A stretch of 64,000 nt of DNA from an uncultured Gemmataceae bacterium (GTDB lineage: Bacteria; Planctomycetota; Planctomycetia; Gemmatales; Gemmataceae): NCBI GenBank assembly GCA_937923405.1, contig CALDUY010000002.1:62001-126000 (forward strand). The letters are read 5' to 3'. The translations under genes were made by a program, and so were the position numbers. The notes beneath the pieces were generated by a model that ran no database searches, was not told the DNA's origin, and saw only the letters and a list, made by a program, of their open reading frames with translations. How positions within the stretch are numbered: position 1 is the first letter of the stretch; each line of letters opens with the position of its first letter. Positions 42,226 to 52,493 of the stretch are shown here, piece after piece.

Positions 42226-43653
42226 TCAAGAGGCGGCCCGGCGTTCGTTCAGGCGGTTCAATTTGTTGTAAATCGTCTTCAGACTGATGCCCAACTCGGC
42301 AGCGGCCAAGGTCTTGTTGCCGCCGTGTTTCTCCAGCGTTCGCAGCAGATGCTCTTGCTCGATTTCCTCCAACGTTCGCGGCGTATAGTCATAGCTCTCC
42401 ATTAAGGGGCGCGTTGGTGTGTTAACGCGACGTACCAGATTCGGCAGATGCGCGGGGGTGATCTTGTTGCCGCCCGAGACGATTAAAGCACGCTCCATAA
42501 CATTGGCCAACTCGCGCACGTTGCCGGTCCAATCGTGCTGTTGCAAAGCCTGCATGACTTCCGGCGTGAGCAAATGAATTACCTGCTCCGGAGGACGGCG
42601 AGCGGCTCGGGCGAGCAGATGCAGGGCCAACTCCGGAATGTCCTCGCGACGTTCGCGCAAGGGAGGCAACCGTACTTCAAAACTATTGATGCGGAAGTAG
42701 AGATCTTCACGAAACTCGCCGTCCGCGATCATCTGACGCAGGTCGCGATGGGTGGCACAAACCACGCGCACATCGCTGCGGAACGGCTGGGTGTCGCCGA
42801 CTCGCCGCACCTCCTTCGATTCCAAAAATCGCAGCAACTTTACTTGTACGTTCTTGGGCAGTTCGCCGACTTCGTCGAGGAAAACAGTACCACCATTAGC
42901 CACTTCGAAGATGCCTTTATGATCTTTTTCGGCGCTGGTGAAGGCTCCCTTGCGATGGCCGAACAGTTCGCTCTCGACGAGATGCTCGGCCAGGGCACCA
43001 CAGTTGACCGGGATGAACGGCATGTTCGCTCGATTGGAGAGTTGCCACAGTGTTCGGGCGGCCAACTCCTTTCCGCATCCCGTTTCTCCGAGAATCAATA
43101 CTGTCGCCTCGGTTGGAGCGACCATCGCTAAAAAACGATGCACCTCCTGCATGGCCGGCGATTTGCCGATCAGCGTACTCGGTCCTTCGGCCTTCTGCAC
43201 CCGACTTTCCAGGGCCAGGTTCTTGTGCTTCAACTCGCGACGATCGGCCATTCGAGTCAAGACGGCCTCGATGTCGGCGAGTTTGCACGGTTTGGTAATG
43301 TAGTCGGCTGCGCCTAGTCGCATGGCCTGCGTCGCCGTTTCGATCGAGGCATGGCCAGTCATGACCACGGCCTCGGTGTCGGGGCTGATCTTCTTGAGAT
43401 GCTCCAGCACATCCAGTCCGGAGAGTCCCGGCATACGCAGATCAAGAATCGCGGCGTCGAAGGTGCTTCGCTCCAACGCTTTCAGGGCGGCGCGGCCATC
43501 CTCGCACACCGTGACATGATGCCCTAGACGGGGCAACTCGGAGCGCATAAATTCTCGCAGCGACATCTCGTCATCGACAAACAATACCCGTAAGCTGCGA
43601 TGCGGGCCCACGCGAGGCTGACCGACCGATCGGGGAGTGAGGCTGTCGTTCAT
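42226..43653 (-). CDS. Sigma-54-dependent NtrC-type response regulator
   Basis: 475 aa. Receiver (about 20-135) with VDDE and phospho-Asp in AAILDLRMPG; AAA+ domain (about 165-400) with Walker A GETGCGKE, GAFTSA loop (ELFGHRKGAFTSA, a variant of GAFTGA that contacts sigma-54) and FLDEVGELP; C-terminal Fis-type HTH (LAAAELGISLKTIYNKL). Activates sigma-54 promoters on phosphorylation. The kinase gene lies 24 nt upstream, so the two form an operon. Target promoters not identified. Confidence 0.93.
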   Translation of the reverse strand: MNDSLTPRSVGQPRVGPHRSLRVLFVDDEMSLREFMRSELPRLGHHVTVCEDGRAALKALERSTFDAAILDLRMPGLSGLDVLEHLKKISPDTEAVVMTGHASIETATQAMRLGAADYITKPCKLADIEAVLTRMADRRELKHKNLALESRVQKAEGPSTLIGKSPAMQEVHRFLAMVAPTEATVLILGETGCGKELAARTLWQLSNRANMPFIPVNCGALAEHLVESELFGHRKGAFTSAEKDHKGIFEVANGGTVFLDEVGELPKNVQVKLLRFLESKEVRRVGDTQPFRSDVRVVCATHRDLRQMIADGEFREDLYFRINSFEVRLPPLRERREDIPELALHLLARAARRPPEQVIHLLTPEVMQALQQHDWTGNVRELANVMERALIVSGGNKITPAHLPNLVRRVNTPTRPLMESYDYTPRTLEEIEQEHLLRTLEKHGGNKTLAAAELGISLKTIYNKLNRLNERRAAS

Positions 43654-43677
43654 GCTTCCTGCTCCTTCCGTGGAGAA

Positions 43678-45303
43678 TCATGCCGCTCGGGCGAGCGATT
43701 GCCCGCTGGGGAGTACCTTGGCTGGCTCCTGGGGACTGATCGGCAAGCGTACCGTGAACGTACTTCCCATGCCTACTCCAGGGCTGGTGGCCTCAATCTC
43801 GCCTCCATGCTGCGTGACAATCAGATGACTGATGGTCAGGCCCAACCCCGTTCCTTTGCCCGAACGACTGCGCGTGAAGAACGGCTCGAAAATGTTGTTC
43901 AGCACTTCGCGACTCATGCCGACACCGGTATCGCTAAAGCGAAGCTCGGCTCGGCCCTCGCGTTTGGACAGGCGAATCACCAGTTGACCGTTCTCGTCCA
44001 TACTCTCTAAAGCGTTGACCACAAGATTCAAGATCACCGACTTGATCTCTTCGGCGTTAACCCAGGCGGTGACTCGACCTCCAGGCATGTCGCGCGGCAC
44101 CTCGAAGAGGATCTGCTTGCCCTTGTGATTGGGGAGATGCTGAGTGACGTCGAGGACGGCTTGTACCAGACTACACAGATCCGTCATCTCGCGTTTTGGT
44201 TCGCCAGTACGACTGAACTCTAGTAAGCGTTCCGTGATGTGCTTGCAGCGAAACGCTTCGTCCTGAATCATCCGCAGATACTTGGCGAAGACCTCGAACT
44301 CCTCGCGAGCACGACCGGAGGCGCGAGCGGCCTGCATCAGTTCGTGCAGACGCGCTTCCAACGCTTCGCCGCAGAAGGCGATCGACGCCAGTGGATTGTT
44401 GATCTCATGAGCGACGCCGGCGGCGAGGAAGCCGACTGACGCCAATCGTTCGGAACGCACCAACTGGCGGCTGCGTTCGTCAACGCGGCGATTCAGATCC
44501 TCGTACAGTTCGCAGAGCCGACCGAGCATCTCGTTGAAGGCGCGGGCTAACTCTTCCATTTCGTCGCCCGAGTTTAAGTGAATGCGATGCTGAAGATCGC
44601 CAGCGGCGACGCGACTAACTCCCTGTTCGAGATCGCGAATGGGCGAAAAGACCCAAGCGTAGAATGAACGCATCAGTCCCGCCATGACCACCAGACCGAC
44701 AATGCTGGAGGGAATCAGAATCAGCAAGGCTCCTTGGTAGTGCTTGCGCGATTCGTTGAGGCGGTGGCCGAGTTCTTCCTTAAGATGATCGCGTAGATCC
44801 AGCACAGCGGCAGTCAGCGCCGACTTGGAATCGTGAACCGCGGCCAGATGTTGTTCCTCGACTACGTCGTTCTTGCCATCCTGCACCGCTGGGCCGAAGC
44901 GGCTGAGCATGGCCCGGTGGAAGGCTTCGAGATCCTGACGAATCTGCACCAATTGCTCGCGTTCCCAGATTCCGCGCAGTGGGTCGTAGTTGACCGCTCC
45001 CGCCTCGTTTAACTCCTCTTCGTAGGCTTCCAGGGCAGTGCGAACTTTTTTGATCGACACGGGCAAGCGTTCGGGATGGTCGTTGATGACATCGAGAATG
45101 TGGTCGTTGGAAACTAACTCGAAGACGGCGCGGGTGAGTTCCTCGGCGGCGATGAGTTCGGCGATACGAACCCGGATACCGTTCATCGTCAGATAGTACG
45201 ACCACAGGGCGCGAGAGGCTCCCAAGAGGAGCAAGGCCATGATGACCACGACCATTCCCAGCCCGAGCATCAGTTTGTGGCGGATACGCCAACGCGAAGC
45301 CAC
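43678..45303 (-). CDS. Membrane sensor histidine kinase (HAMP)
   Basis: 541 aa from a GTG at 45303, preceded by GGAGGGG at good spacing; the longer upstream frame is rich in Ser/Pro and lacks a site. First TM about 15-35 and second about 205-230, enclosing an extracytoplasmic helical sensor region of about 170 residues. HAMP follows (about 230-285), then HisKA with VAHEINNPLAS (phospho-His) and HATPase boxes (NLVVNALESM, FSDTGVGM, GTGLGLTIS). Cognate of the NtrC-type regulator downstream. The signal is unknown. Confidence 0.92.
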   Translation of the reverse strand: MASRWRIRHKLMLGLGMVVVIMALLLLGASRALWSYYLTMNGIRVRIAELIAAEELTRAVFELVSNDHILDVINDHPERLPVSIKKVRTALEAYEEELNEAGAVNYDPLRGIWEREQLVQIRQDLEAFHRAMLSRFGPAVQDGKNDVVEEQHLAAVHDSKSALTAAVLDLRDHLKEELGHRLNESRKHYQGALLILIPSSIVGLVVMAGLMRSFYAWVFSPIRDLEQGVSRVAAGDLQHRIHLNSGDEMEELARAFNEMLGRLCELYEDLNRRVDERSRQLVRSERLASVGFLAAGVAHEINNPLASIAFCGEALEARLHELMQAARASGRAREEFEVFAKYLRMIQDEAFRCKHITERLLEFSRTGEPKREMTDLCSLVQAVLDVTQHLPNHKGKQILFEVPRDMPGGRVTAWVNAEEIKSVILNLVVNALESMDENGQLVIRLSKREGRAELRFSDTGVGMSREVLNNIFEPFFTRSRSGKGTGLGLTISHLIVTQHGGEIEATSPGVGMGSTFTVRLPISPQEPAKVLPSGQSLARAA

Positions 45304-45728
45304 GAGAACACCCCTCCGGTCGGTCGCCGGAGCGTCACCCCCCTCCGGAGCATCGACCGGCGGGGACTGTACCAGAAGCGATCGATTCAAGGGAGGGCAA
45401 GTTTTTGTTCGACTTAAGCGGAAAATCGAGGAAATTTTGGAGAGAGTTGAAAGACAGAGAAGCTGCAAAATTCAGCAAAAGATTAGCGAATGTGGCGCGA
45501 ACGTAAGAAGGCGGTTCAAAGGGGAAATACGAATTGTTGCGTAAAGGAGCGATAGTTGGCCGATTCTAGAAGTGCCTGACGCACTGGATCTGAGCCTGAG
45601 AGTGGTGCGGGCAAACTGGCCTCACCGATCCGCGGGGAGCGGGGGAGTGAGGGTCGATCAGGGAAGGGTCGCGCCATGGGACAAAAAACCCTTGGCCGGC
45701 CGGGATCAACCTCCTGAAAGGAGTCGCG
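45304..45728. other. 425-bp divergent intergenic region
   Basis: Separates the kinase operon (minus) from the small secreted protein gene (plus). A stretch near 45400-45490 is notably A-rich. No clear promoter boxes or RNA structure. AAAGGAGTCGCG, identical to the leader of the gene at 46636, precedes the plus-strand ATG. Confidence 0.45.
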
Positions 45729-46331
45729 ATGAAGCGGATCGCCGTGATGGTCTGCGCCGTGCTCGGCCTGGCCTTGAGCAGCGGTAAGTGCGAAGCTAGC
45801 TGGGGCCACCTGTTCTACAGTGGATACCAGCCCTGGTGGAACATCTTCGCCAAACGGTACAAGTGCCTGACGCCGGAAGAAGAACGGCTACAGAAGTTCT
45901 GGCACGACTATTACCATGCGTTGAAAGAGTTCTACAGCGGACTCGACGCGATCGACTGGGTCGCGTACTACAAGAACCACGGCTACCAGATCAACGGGGG
46001 ATGTGGCCCCGCTGGCTGTGGCCGCATCAACTACGCTCCAGTCTTCGTCACTCCGACGTTGCAGTGGGCTGTTCCTGCAGGGGTGGCAGGTGGTCCTCCG
46101 GTCGGTCCACCGTATGCAATGCATGGTGGCATGCCCTACGGCGCTGCTGGGATGCCAGTCGCTGGTTTTCCGGGCACCACTCCATACATGCCGCAAGGAG
46201 CTAATGGCATGCTGCCGCAGGCAGTGAGCGGAGCTCCGGCGAGCGGAGGAGCCGGCAGCGGTCTGTCCAACCCCAACGGTCCGATGAGCAGCGGTGGCAC
46301 TCCGGCTAACATTCCGGGCATGCCGAACTAA
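45729..46331 (+). CDS. Small secreted Gly/Pro-rich protein
   Basis: 200 aa. Signal peptide (RIAVMVCAVLGLALSSGKCEA), then a region of about 80 residues with YKCLTPEEERLQKFWHDYYHALKEF-type helical sequence, then a Gly/Pro/Met/Ala-rich low-complexity tail (from about residue 115). No catalytic motif. Likely an envelope protein. Same ribosome-binding leader (AAAGGAGTCGCGATG) and same terminator style as the next gene. Function unknown. Confidence 0.72.
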   Translation: MKRIAVMVCAVLGLALSSGKCEASWGHLFYSGYQPWWNIFAKRYKCLTPEEERLQKFWHDYYHALKEFYSGLDAIDWVAYYKNHGYQINGGCGPAGCGRINYAPVFVTPTLQWAVPAGVAGGPPVGPPYAMHGGMPYGAAGMPVAGFPGTTPYMPQGANGMLPQAVSGAPASGGAGSGLSNPNGPMSSGGTPANIPGMPN

Positions 46332-46635
46332 CGTCCACTCTGGAGAGGCGGTGTGAGCATACACGATGGATTGTTGCTCGGACAATTCATCTACTCGGCC
46401 CCCCCTCCCCATGTGCGGGGCCAGCCCTTATGAGAGGGCTGGCCCACGCCGCTTTTTCTTTCCTGTCGATTCCTTACTTAAATCCGCGCCAACCAGTCAT
46501 TGTTCGGGCTTTTTCTCGGCGAACTGATCTTGAAATTGCCGCCGCGTGCCTTGCTGTGCGGTAGACTCTCGACAGTAGAAGGAAGTACGAGTTTCCCTCG
46601 TACTCAAGGATTGCCCCTCGCCGAAAGGAGTCGCG
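46332..46635. other. 304-bp region between two small secreted genes
   Basis: Holds the terminator of the first gene (46418-46460) and then the untranslated leader of the second. No further gene or obvious promoter boxes seen. Confidence 0.5.
46418..46460 (+). terminator. Intrinsic terminator
   Basis: Perfect 10-bp stem GGGCCAGCCC / GGGCTGGCCC with an 8-nt loop (46418-46445), followed by CTTTTTCTTT, about 87 nt after the stop. Confidence 0.85.
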
Positions 46636-47064
46636 ATGCGGACTACCCTGAAACTGTCGGCTGCTCTGTTCAGCCTGCATCTGTTAGCCGGGATGGCTTC
46701 GGCTCAGTGGTGCGGCTACTACCAACCCCCCCGTGCCCCGGATTTCCAGAACACGCCGCCGTTCTGGTACAAAACGGCCTACGGCATGGTTTATGGGCCG
46801 AACTATTACGTCTATCCGAAGTTCCAGCCGTTCCAGGGGATGTTGCCTGGGCCGAACGGCCTACCCTGCAACCCCTACGGCATGTATGGCGGCTACTGTG
46901 CCGCAATGCCGGGCATCGCCGCGTTCCCCAATCACCTGTACGCTCGTAGTCCGCGCGATTACTTCATGGTCGATACGGATCCGCGCACCAGTCCGTTTAC
47001 TTACGGTCTCAGCGGATTGGGCGGCGGCTATACTGCGACAGCTCCTGTCTCGACGGAACCGTGA
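46636..47064 (+). CDS. Small secreted Tyr/Pro/Gly-rich protein
   Basis: 142 aa. Signal peptide (LSAALFSLHLLAGMASA), then a mature chain rich in Tyr, Pro, Phe and Gly with four Cys (WCGYY, LPCNPYG, GYCAAM). No known domain. Similar in composition to the genes at 32455 and 45729 and sharing the latter's exact leader AAAGGAGTCGCG. Likely an abundant envelope protein, given the strong site and terminator (inference). Confidence 0.72.
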   Translation: MRTTLKLSAALFSLHLLAGMASAQWCGYYQPPRAPDFQNTPPFWYKTAYGMVYGPNYYVYPKFQPFQGMLPGPNGLPCNPYGMYGGYCAAMPGIAAFPNHLYARSPRDYFMVDTDPRTSPFTYGLSGLGGGYTATAPVSTEP

Positions 47065-47081
47065 GCGATCTCCTGCTCCAG

Positions 47082-47122
47082 AGGCCGGCCTGGCTTCCGC
47101 CCCAGGCTGGCCTTCTGTTTTT
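47082..47122 (+). terminator. Intrinsic terminator
   Basis: 12-bp stem AGGCCGGCCTGG / CCAGGCTGGCCT (one G-T pair), 8-nt loop, then CTGTTTTTG, beginning 17 nt after the stop. Confidence 0.85.
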
Positions 47123-47277
47123 GCTCCTCTTCGCTACCTGGTCACTCGCCTCTGGCTCTCTTCTCTTCTATACATGAAAATGTAAGACTGGTTGCTGCGA
47201 TGCCAGTCTAATCCGCTGGGAAAAGCCCGCCGAACTGGCCTTGAACCCTGCTTCGACCGGGACTGGAAGGGATCGCG

Positions 47278-48039
47278 ATGAACCTGCTTGTTAAGCCGGT
47301 TCGCTCATCGCTGGGCAAAAAGTACGCCATGGCGGTGACCGGACTGTTGCTGATCGGCTTTGTCTTGGGACACATGGCCGGCAATCTTCTCATCTATCTT
47401 GGTCCGGACGCCATTAACTCTTATGCTCACGCTCTCAAGTCGAATCCTGGCTTGCTGTGGACAGCCCGGATCGGTTTGTTACTCGTCTTCGTGATTCACG
47501 TTCTACTCGGCGTGACACTGGCGCTGGAGAATCGCGCGGCACGCCCCCAACGCTACGAGTACGACGCTACCTTACGAGCCAGTTGGGCCTCTCGCAATAT
47601 GATGTTGACCGGCCTGGTGATTCTGGCCTTCGTGATTTATCACTTGGCGCACTTCACTCTCGGAGTGGTCACCACGACGGAGGACAACAAGAATTACCTC
47701 GACCTGGTGGAGGTCAAGCAGGGACTGAAGACTTATGTGCCCGAACCGTCCTTAAACCTCAGCCAGCTCGATCCCAATCAAGTCGACGCTCGGCACGACG
47801 TCTACCGCATGGTGGTGAGTGGTTTTCAGATCTGGTGGGTCAGCGTGTCGTACTGGCTGGCGATGGCTTTTCTCGGTCTCCATCTCTGGCATGGCGGATC
47901 CAGCTTTCTCCAGACGCTGGGACTGAATAGCTTTCGCTACGCAAGTGTGGTTCGACTGATCGGACCACTCCTCGCCATCCTCGTGGTAATCGGTAATAGT
48001 TCGATTCCGCTGGCCGTGATGCTTGGTCTCATCAAGTAA
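47278..48039 (+). CDS. sdhC: Succinate dehydrogenase cytochrome b subunit
   Basis: 253 aa, five predicted TM helices as in the b558-type single-anchor subunit (SdhC of B-type enzymes). His ligands for two haems are candidates in LGHMAGN, VIHVLLG, IYHLAHF and LHLWHG. Anchors SdhAB to the inner membrane and passes electrons to quinone. First gene of sdhCAB; GGAAGGGATCGCG precedes the ATG. Confidence 0.9.
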   Translation: MNLLVKPVRSSLGKKYAMAVTGLLLIGFVLGHMAGNLLIYLGPDAINSYAHALKSNPGLLWTARIGLLLVFVIHVLLGVTLALENRAARPQRYEYDATLRASWASRNMMLTGLVILAFVIYHLAHFTLGVVTTTEDNKNYLDLVEVKQGLKTYVPEPSLNLSQLDPNQVDARHDVYRMVVSGFQIWWVSVSYWLAMAFLGLHLWHGGSSFLQTLGLNSFRYASVVRLIGPLLAILVVIGNSSIPLAVMLGLIK

Positions 48040-48118
48040 GAAAGGATGAAGGCGGAAGTAGGAAAGGTGAGGTTGACATGATTGCTCAGCCGGCCTGCTT
48101 CGACCTTCAAAAGGGCAT

Positions 48119-50032
48119 ATGCAGCTTAACTCGAATGTTCCGCCCGGTCCGCTGGCCGAGAAGTGGCAGAAGCACCGCTTCGAGATGAAGCTGGTCAATC
48201 CGGCCAATAAACGGAAATATAAGATCCTAGTTGTCGGGACCGGTCTGGCAGGAGCCTCGGCAGCAGCCTCCCTAGCTGAACTTGGCTATCAGGTAGAGAC
48301 GTTCTGCTTCCAGGATTCTCCCCGCCGCGCTCACTCCATCGCTGCTCAGGGTGGCATCAACGCTGCCAAAAACTACCAGAACGACGGCGACAGTGTGTTC
48401 CGCCTCTTCTACGACACCATCAAAGGGGGCGACTTCCGCGCTCGTGAAGCCAACGTGTATCGGCTGGCCGAGGTGTCGGTCAACATCATCGATCAATGCG
48501 TGGCCCAGGGCGTGCCCTTCTCGCGCGAGTATGGCGGTCAACTGGAGAATCGCTCGTTCGGCGGTGCCCAAGTCTCGCGAACCTTCTACTGCCGTGGCCA
48601 GACCGGACAGCAACTCCTGCTCGGGGCCTACTCCGCGCTATGTCGACAGATCAGCCTGGGCAACGTCAAGAGTCACCCGCGCACCGAGATGCTCGATCTC
48701 GTCGTGGTCGGCGGACGAGCTCGCGGCATTGTTGTTCGTGACTTGGTCACCGGGCAAGTGTCCAGCTACGTCGGTGATGCGGTTCTCTTGGCGACGGGTG
48801 GCTACAGTCCGGTCTACTTCCTTTCGACCAACGCCAAGGGTTGCAACGTGACCGCGACTTATCGCGCGTTCAAACGCGGAGCTTGCTTTGCCAATCCCTG
48901 CTACACCCAGATTCATCCGACCTGTATTCCGGTCACGGGCGACTATCAATCCAAGCTGACGTTAATGTCCGAGTCGCTGCGGAACGATGGCCGCATCTGG
49001 GTGCCCAAGACGCCGGGCGACAAACGGTCTCCTGATCAGATTCCCGAGAGCGAGCGCGACTACTATCTGGAACGACGCTATCCGAGTTTCGGCAATCTGG
49101 CCCCGCGCGACATCGCTTCACGGGCGGCCAAGATGGTTTGCGACGAAGGCCGAGGCGTCGGTCCGGGTGGACGCGGGGTTTACCTCGACTTCAGCGATGC
49201 CATTCGACGGCGCGGCGAAAAATACATCCGCGACAAGTACGGCAACTTGTTCGACATGTACGCCCACATCACCCACGAAGATCCCTACAAGACGCCGATG
49301 CGGATTTACCCCGCCTTGCACTACACCATGGGCGGTCTGTGGGTCGACTACAATCTGATGAGCAACATTCCGGGGTTGTTCGTACTCGGCGAAGCCAACT
49401 TCTCCGATCACGGCGCTAACCGACTTGGTGCCAGTGCCTTGATGCAGGGACTAGCAGACGGCTATTTCGTCGTCCCCTACACGTTGGGCAACTTTCTGGC
49501 CGGCTGTGCTCCAGGCGGCGTGTCCGAGACTGCCCCAGAGTTCAAACAAGCCGAACAGGAGGTCAGCGATCGGCTCAAGAAGCTGTTGGCTATCAAAGGG
49601 AATCGCTCGGCGACGTGGTTCCACCGTGAACTGGGCAAGGTGATGTGGGACGACTGCGGCATGGCTCGCAGCGAGAAGAGCCTGAAGAAAGCACTGGCTC
49701 GCATCCCGGAGTTACGCGAACAGTTCTGGCGCGAGGCCGGTGTACCAGGCAACGGGCAAGGGTTGAGTCCCGCTCTAGAAGAAGCCGGGCGAGTCGCCGA
49801 CTTCCTCGAATTCGCTGAGTTGCTCTGTATCGACGCGCTACATCGCAACGAGTCCTGCGGCGGTCATTTCCGCGAAGAGTATCAAACTCCTGACGGCGAA
49901 GCACAGCGGAACGACGCTGAGTTCAGTTACGTCGCCGCCTGGCAGTATCAGGGGCAGGACAAACCGCCTGCTCTGCATAAAGAGCCGTTGGTCTGGGAGA
50001 CCGTTCACCCCAGCATTCGATCGTACAAGTAG
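48119..50032 (+). CDS. sdhA: Succinate dehydrogenase / fumarate reductase flavoprotein subunit
   Basis: 637 aa. FAD-binding [10 protein letters not shown] (near 42), the FAD-attachment segment [11 protein letters not shown] (His near 65), the substrate loop [12 protein letters not shown], and [12 protein letters not shown] with the catalytic HYTMGG. Oxidises succinate to fumarate. A 30-residue N-terminal extension precedes the Rossmann motif. AAAAGGG precedes the ATG. Middle gene of sdhCAB. Confidence 0.95.
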   Translation: MQLNSNVPPGPLAEKWQKHRFEMKLVNPANKRKYKILVVGTGLAGASAAASLAELGYQVETFCFQDSPRRAHSIAAQGGINAAKNYQNDGDSVFRLFYDTIKGGDFRAREANVYRLAEVSVNIIDQCVAQGVPFSREYGGQLENRSFGGAQVSRTFYCRGQTGQQLLLGAYSALCRQISLGNVKSHPRTEMLDLVVVGGRARGIVVRDLVTGQVSSYVGDAVLLATGGYSPVYFLSTNAKGCNVTATYRAFKRGACFANPCYTQIHPTCIPVTGDYQSKLTLMSESLRNDGRIWVPKTPGDKRSPDQIPESERDYYLERRYPSFGNLAPRDIASRAAKMVCDEGRGVGPGGRGVYLDFSDAIRRRGEKYIRDKYGNLFDMYAHITHEDPYKTPMRIYPALHYTMGGLWVDYNLMSNIPGLFVLGEANFSDHGANRLGASALMQGLADGYFVVPYTLGNFLAGCAPGGVSETAPEFKQAEQEVSDRLKKLLAIKGNRSATWFHRELGKVMWDDCGMARSEKSLKKALARIPELREQFWREAGVPGNGQGLSPALEEAGRVADFLEFAELLCIDALHRNESCGGHFREEYQTPDGEAQRNDAEFSYVAAWQYQGQDKPPALHKEPLVWETVHPSIRSYK

Positions 50033-50054
50033 TAATACGGGACAAGAGAGAGCC

Positions 50055-50852
50055 ATGAAGTTTACTTTGCATGTCTGGCGACAAAGTGGCCCCAACGCTC
50101 GGGGCGAGATGAAACAGTATGAGGCGACTGGAGTCAATCCTGACATGTCGTTTCTAGAGATGCTCGACGTGGTCAATCAGGAGTTGATCGCACGCGGCGA
50201 AGAGCCGATCGCCTTCGATCACGACTGCCGCGAGGGGATTTGCGGCTCGTGCGGCATCGTCATCAACGGCGTGCCTCACGGTCCACGGCGACGGTTAGCC
50301 AACGGTAAGATTGAGGCCAAGACCACTTGTCAAACTTACATGCGCGACTTCACCGACGGCCAACATCTGTGGCTGGAGCCTTGGCGTGCAGGGGCCTTTC
50401 CGGTCATCAAGGATCTGGTGGTCGATCGTAGTGCTTTTGATCGCATTATGCAGGCGGGCGGCTACATCAGTGCCAACACCGGCGGCGCACCGGATGGCAA
50501 TGCCATTCTGATTCCCAAGCGCGATCAGGAAAAGGCGATGGATGCCGCCCAGTGCATTGGCTGTGGAGCTTGTGTGGCCGCCTGCAAGAACGCCAGTGCC
50601 ATGCTCTTTGTTGCCGCCAAAGTGTCGCACCTGGGCATCTTGCCCCAAGGCCAGCCGGAACGCGCTCAGCGTGTCGTTCGCATGGTTGAGCAGATGGACA
50701 AGGAAGGGTTCGGCAACTGCACCAATTACATGGAGTGCGAGGCCGCTTGTCCCAAGGAGATCAGCCGACAGTTCATCGCTCGAATGAACCGCGACTATCT
50801 CTGGGCCCAGACGCAAGACCTGGAAACCACCAGCAGCGGTGGAGCAGGCTAG
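50055..50852 (+). CDS. sdhB: Succinate dehydrogenase iron-sulfur subunit
   Basis: 265 aa. 2Fe-2S motif CREGICGSC followed by a distal Cys (TTCQTY), then [11 protein letters not shown] (4Fe-4S) and [13 protein letters not shown] (3Fe-4S side). Passes electrons from SdhA to the membrane anchor. 22 nt after sdhA. Followed by palindromes at 50901-50955. Confidence 0.95.
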   Translation: MKFTLHVWRQSGPNARGEMKQYEATGVNPDMSFLEMLDVVNQELIARGEEPIAFDHDCREGICGSCGIVINGVPHGPRRRLANGKIEAKTTCQTYMRDFTDGQHLWLEPWRAGAFPVIKDLVVDRSAFDRIMQAGGYISANTGGAPDGNAILIPKRDQEKAMDAAQCIGCGACVAACKNASAMLFVAAKVSHLGILPQGQPERAQRVVRMVEQMDKEGFGNCTNYMECEAACPKEISRQFIARMNRDYLWAQTQDLETTSSGGAG

Positions 50853-50900
50853 GGCGATCTTCAAGGTGGTGAAGCGGCAGCGGGGTATATAGCTCGTTCG

Positions 50901-50955
50901 CAGGCTAAAGCCTGGGGCTACCAACAGAACCAGTAGTCGCAGGCTTTAGACTGCG
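50901..50955. repeat. Pair of short GC-rich palindromes (family A, second copy)
   Basis: CAGGC-TAAA-GCCTG (50901-50914) and CGCAGGC-TTTA-GACTGCG (50938-50955, one mismatch). Matches the pair at 2914-2970 in order, spacing, core sequence (GGCTAAAGCC, AGTCGCAGGCTT) and position between convergent gene ends. Confidence 0.75.
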
Positions 50956-50982
50956 CTCTGCCTTACCATCTTTCGACGCCGA

Positions 50983-52227
50983 CTAGCTTTCGATTCCTTC
51001 GCCCTCGGCCAACGGTTCGAGCATCTCCAAGAGTTGCTGCGGCGACTGGCAGCGATCTTCCGGTTTGGCCAGCAGCAACATCACTGCAATGGAGAGTTGC
51101 TCAGGAATGTTCTTGTGAATGTCGATTGGCTTGCGCGGCACGGAATGGAGAATGTGGTCAATAGTCTCGGCGGGCGTGCGTCCCTGGTGCGGCGGTTGCC
51201 CCGTCAAGCGAGCATACATGACCGCACCAACGCCGTATAGATCGGTCAAGCTGTCGGGTGGCAAGCCGGCAGCTTGTTCGGGAGAAAGATAGCCGATCTC
51301 GGCGGCCAATTTCGCCTCCAGCCTGGACTCCAGTAAGGCGCTCCCCTCCAGAGAGCGGCTGAGCATCAAGTCCGCGAGTTTGATGTCCTTAGCTCGACCC
51401 ATCTCATCGCGACCCAACAGGACGTTGGCCGGCACGATGTTGCCATGCACCAGACGGCGTTCGCGGAGGAACTCCAAGGCGTGGGCCAACTGTAGCCCCA
51501 TGCGGAGGGCCGGCTTCCAGTGGCTGCGGCGTTTAGCATCCGGTTCGCGCAGCACCTGGGCCAAGCTATCTCCTTGAACGTACTCCGTGGCCAACCAGCA
51601 GTACGGTCCAGTCTTGCCGGCGTTATACAGCGTGACCAAGTTCGGATGCTTGAGCAGGAGTAGGGACTTCAGGGCCGCGGCAAATCGCTTCATTTCCGAG
51701 GGGTTTTGGGGAAATTCTGGCGACAACACCTTCAGCGCTACTTCTGCTCCGCTGTTGACGTGGGTGGCGTGAAACACCACCCCGTAATGGCCGCGACCTA
51801 GTATCTCGCCGAGTTTATAGTGCGAGATCGTCTCTCCACGCAGTCGATCGAGTTGCTCGAACGGCAGGTGCGGCAACTTGCGTGGCTCGGCGACGGCAGC
51901 GATCGCTTCTTCCTCGTCCTCGGGCGTTGGTTCGTGCGGTTCCAAACGCAGATGGGAATTGCCGATCCGCAGCACATCCTTGGTCGTCAGCTGATATTCC
52001 GTTTGCTTGGTGCCATTGATGAGGAATCCATTGGGAGCTTCGGGGACGGCACGCACTTGAATGGTATCGCCGTCGCACTCGACTTCGCAGTGAACTCGAT
52101 TCACATAGATGTCGTGCAGGGCGATGTCGGCATGCCCCTCGCGACCGATACGTCGCTTCCCTTTCTGGGGAAGCACGAAGAATTTGCGCTGATCCGCGCC
52201 ATCTAAAACGTATAGACGCCAGGCCAT
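50983..52227 (-). CDS. FHA domain plus Ser/Thr protein kinase fold, probable pseudokinase
   Basis: 414 aa from the ATG at 52227 (AGGGGG about 7 nt upstream; an earlier Met lacks a site). The N-terminal FHA domain (about 20-95) has RRIGRE, NRVHCEVE and NGFLINGTK. The kinase fold (about 137-400) keeps the glycine loop GRGHYG, Lys166 in VALK and an Asp in LADLM (286), but the catalytic loop reads HGNIVPAN (261-268), so the HRD Asp is Asn, and DFG is DLM. Catalysis is therefore doubtful. The FHA domain should bind phosphothreonine; the protein may be a phospho-dependent scaffold. Confidence 0.88.
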   Translation of the reverse strand: MAWRLYVLDGADQRKFFVLPQKGKRRIGREGHADIALHDIYVNRVHCEVECDGDTIQVRAVPEAPNGFLINGTKQTEYQLTTKDVLRIGNSHLRLEPHEPTPEDEEEAIAAVAEPRKLPHLPFEQLDRLRGETISHYKLGEILGRGHYGVVFHATHVNSGAEVALKVLSPEFPQNPSEMKRFAAALKSLLLLKHPNLVTLYNAGKTGPYCWLATEYVQGDSLAQVLREPDAKRRSHWKPALRMGLQLAHALEFLRERRLVHGNIVPANVLLGRDEMGRAKDIKLADLMLSRSLEGSALLESRLEAKLAAEIGYLSPEQAAGLPPDSLTDLYGVGAVMYARLTGQPPHQGRTPAETIDHILHSVPRKPIDIHKNIPEQLSIAVMLLLAKPEDRCQSPQQLLEMLEPLAEGEGIES

Positions 52228-52493
52228 AAATACCCCCTGAGAGACTCGCCAGTGGGCCACTGTGCGAGCGGTTTGGTGTGTTAGGCTGGCCGGGGGGAAT
52301 ACGAGTACATCCTTGAGTTTCTCTCAAGCCGCGTTTTCTGTCAAGTCAAGGAGAACGCGGAAACGGCTCTTATGGCAAACTCTACGGATTCGATAATTTT
52401 CGGAACTTTTCCACCTTGGGCGTGGTCTAATAGATCAACCGAAGTTAGGTGCGTTGTGGTCTGGAAGTGAGCATCCCATACGGAGAGTTCTCC

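Noticed and set aside
52312-52328. Terminator-like hairpin CTTGAG/CTCAAG
   Set aside because: It lies in a divergent promoter region where no gene ends; the short stem may be chance.
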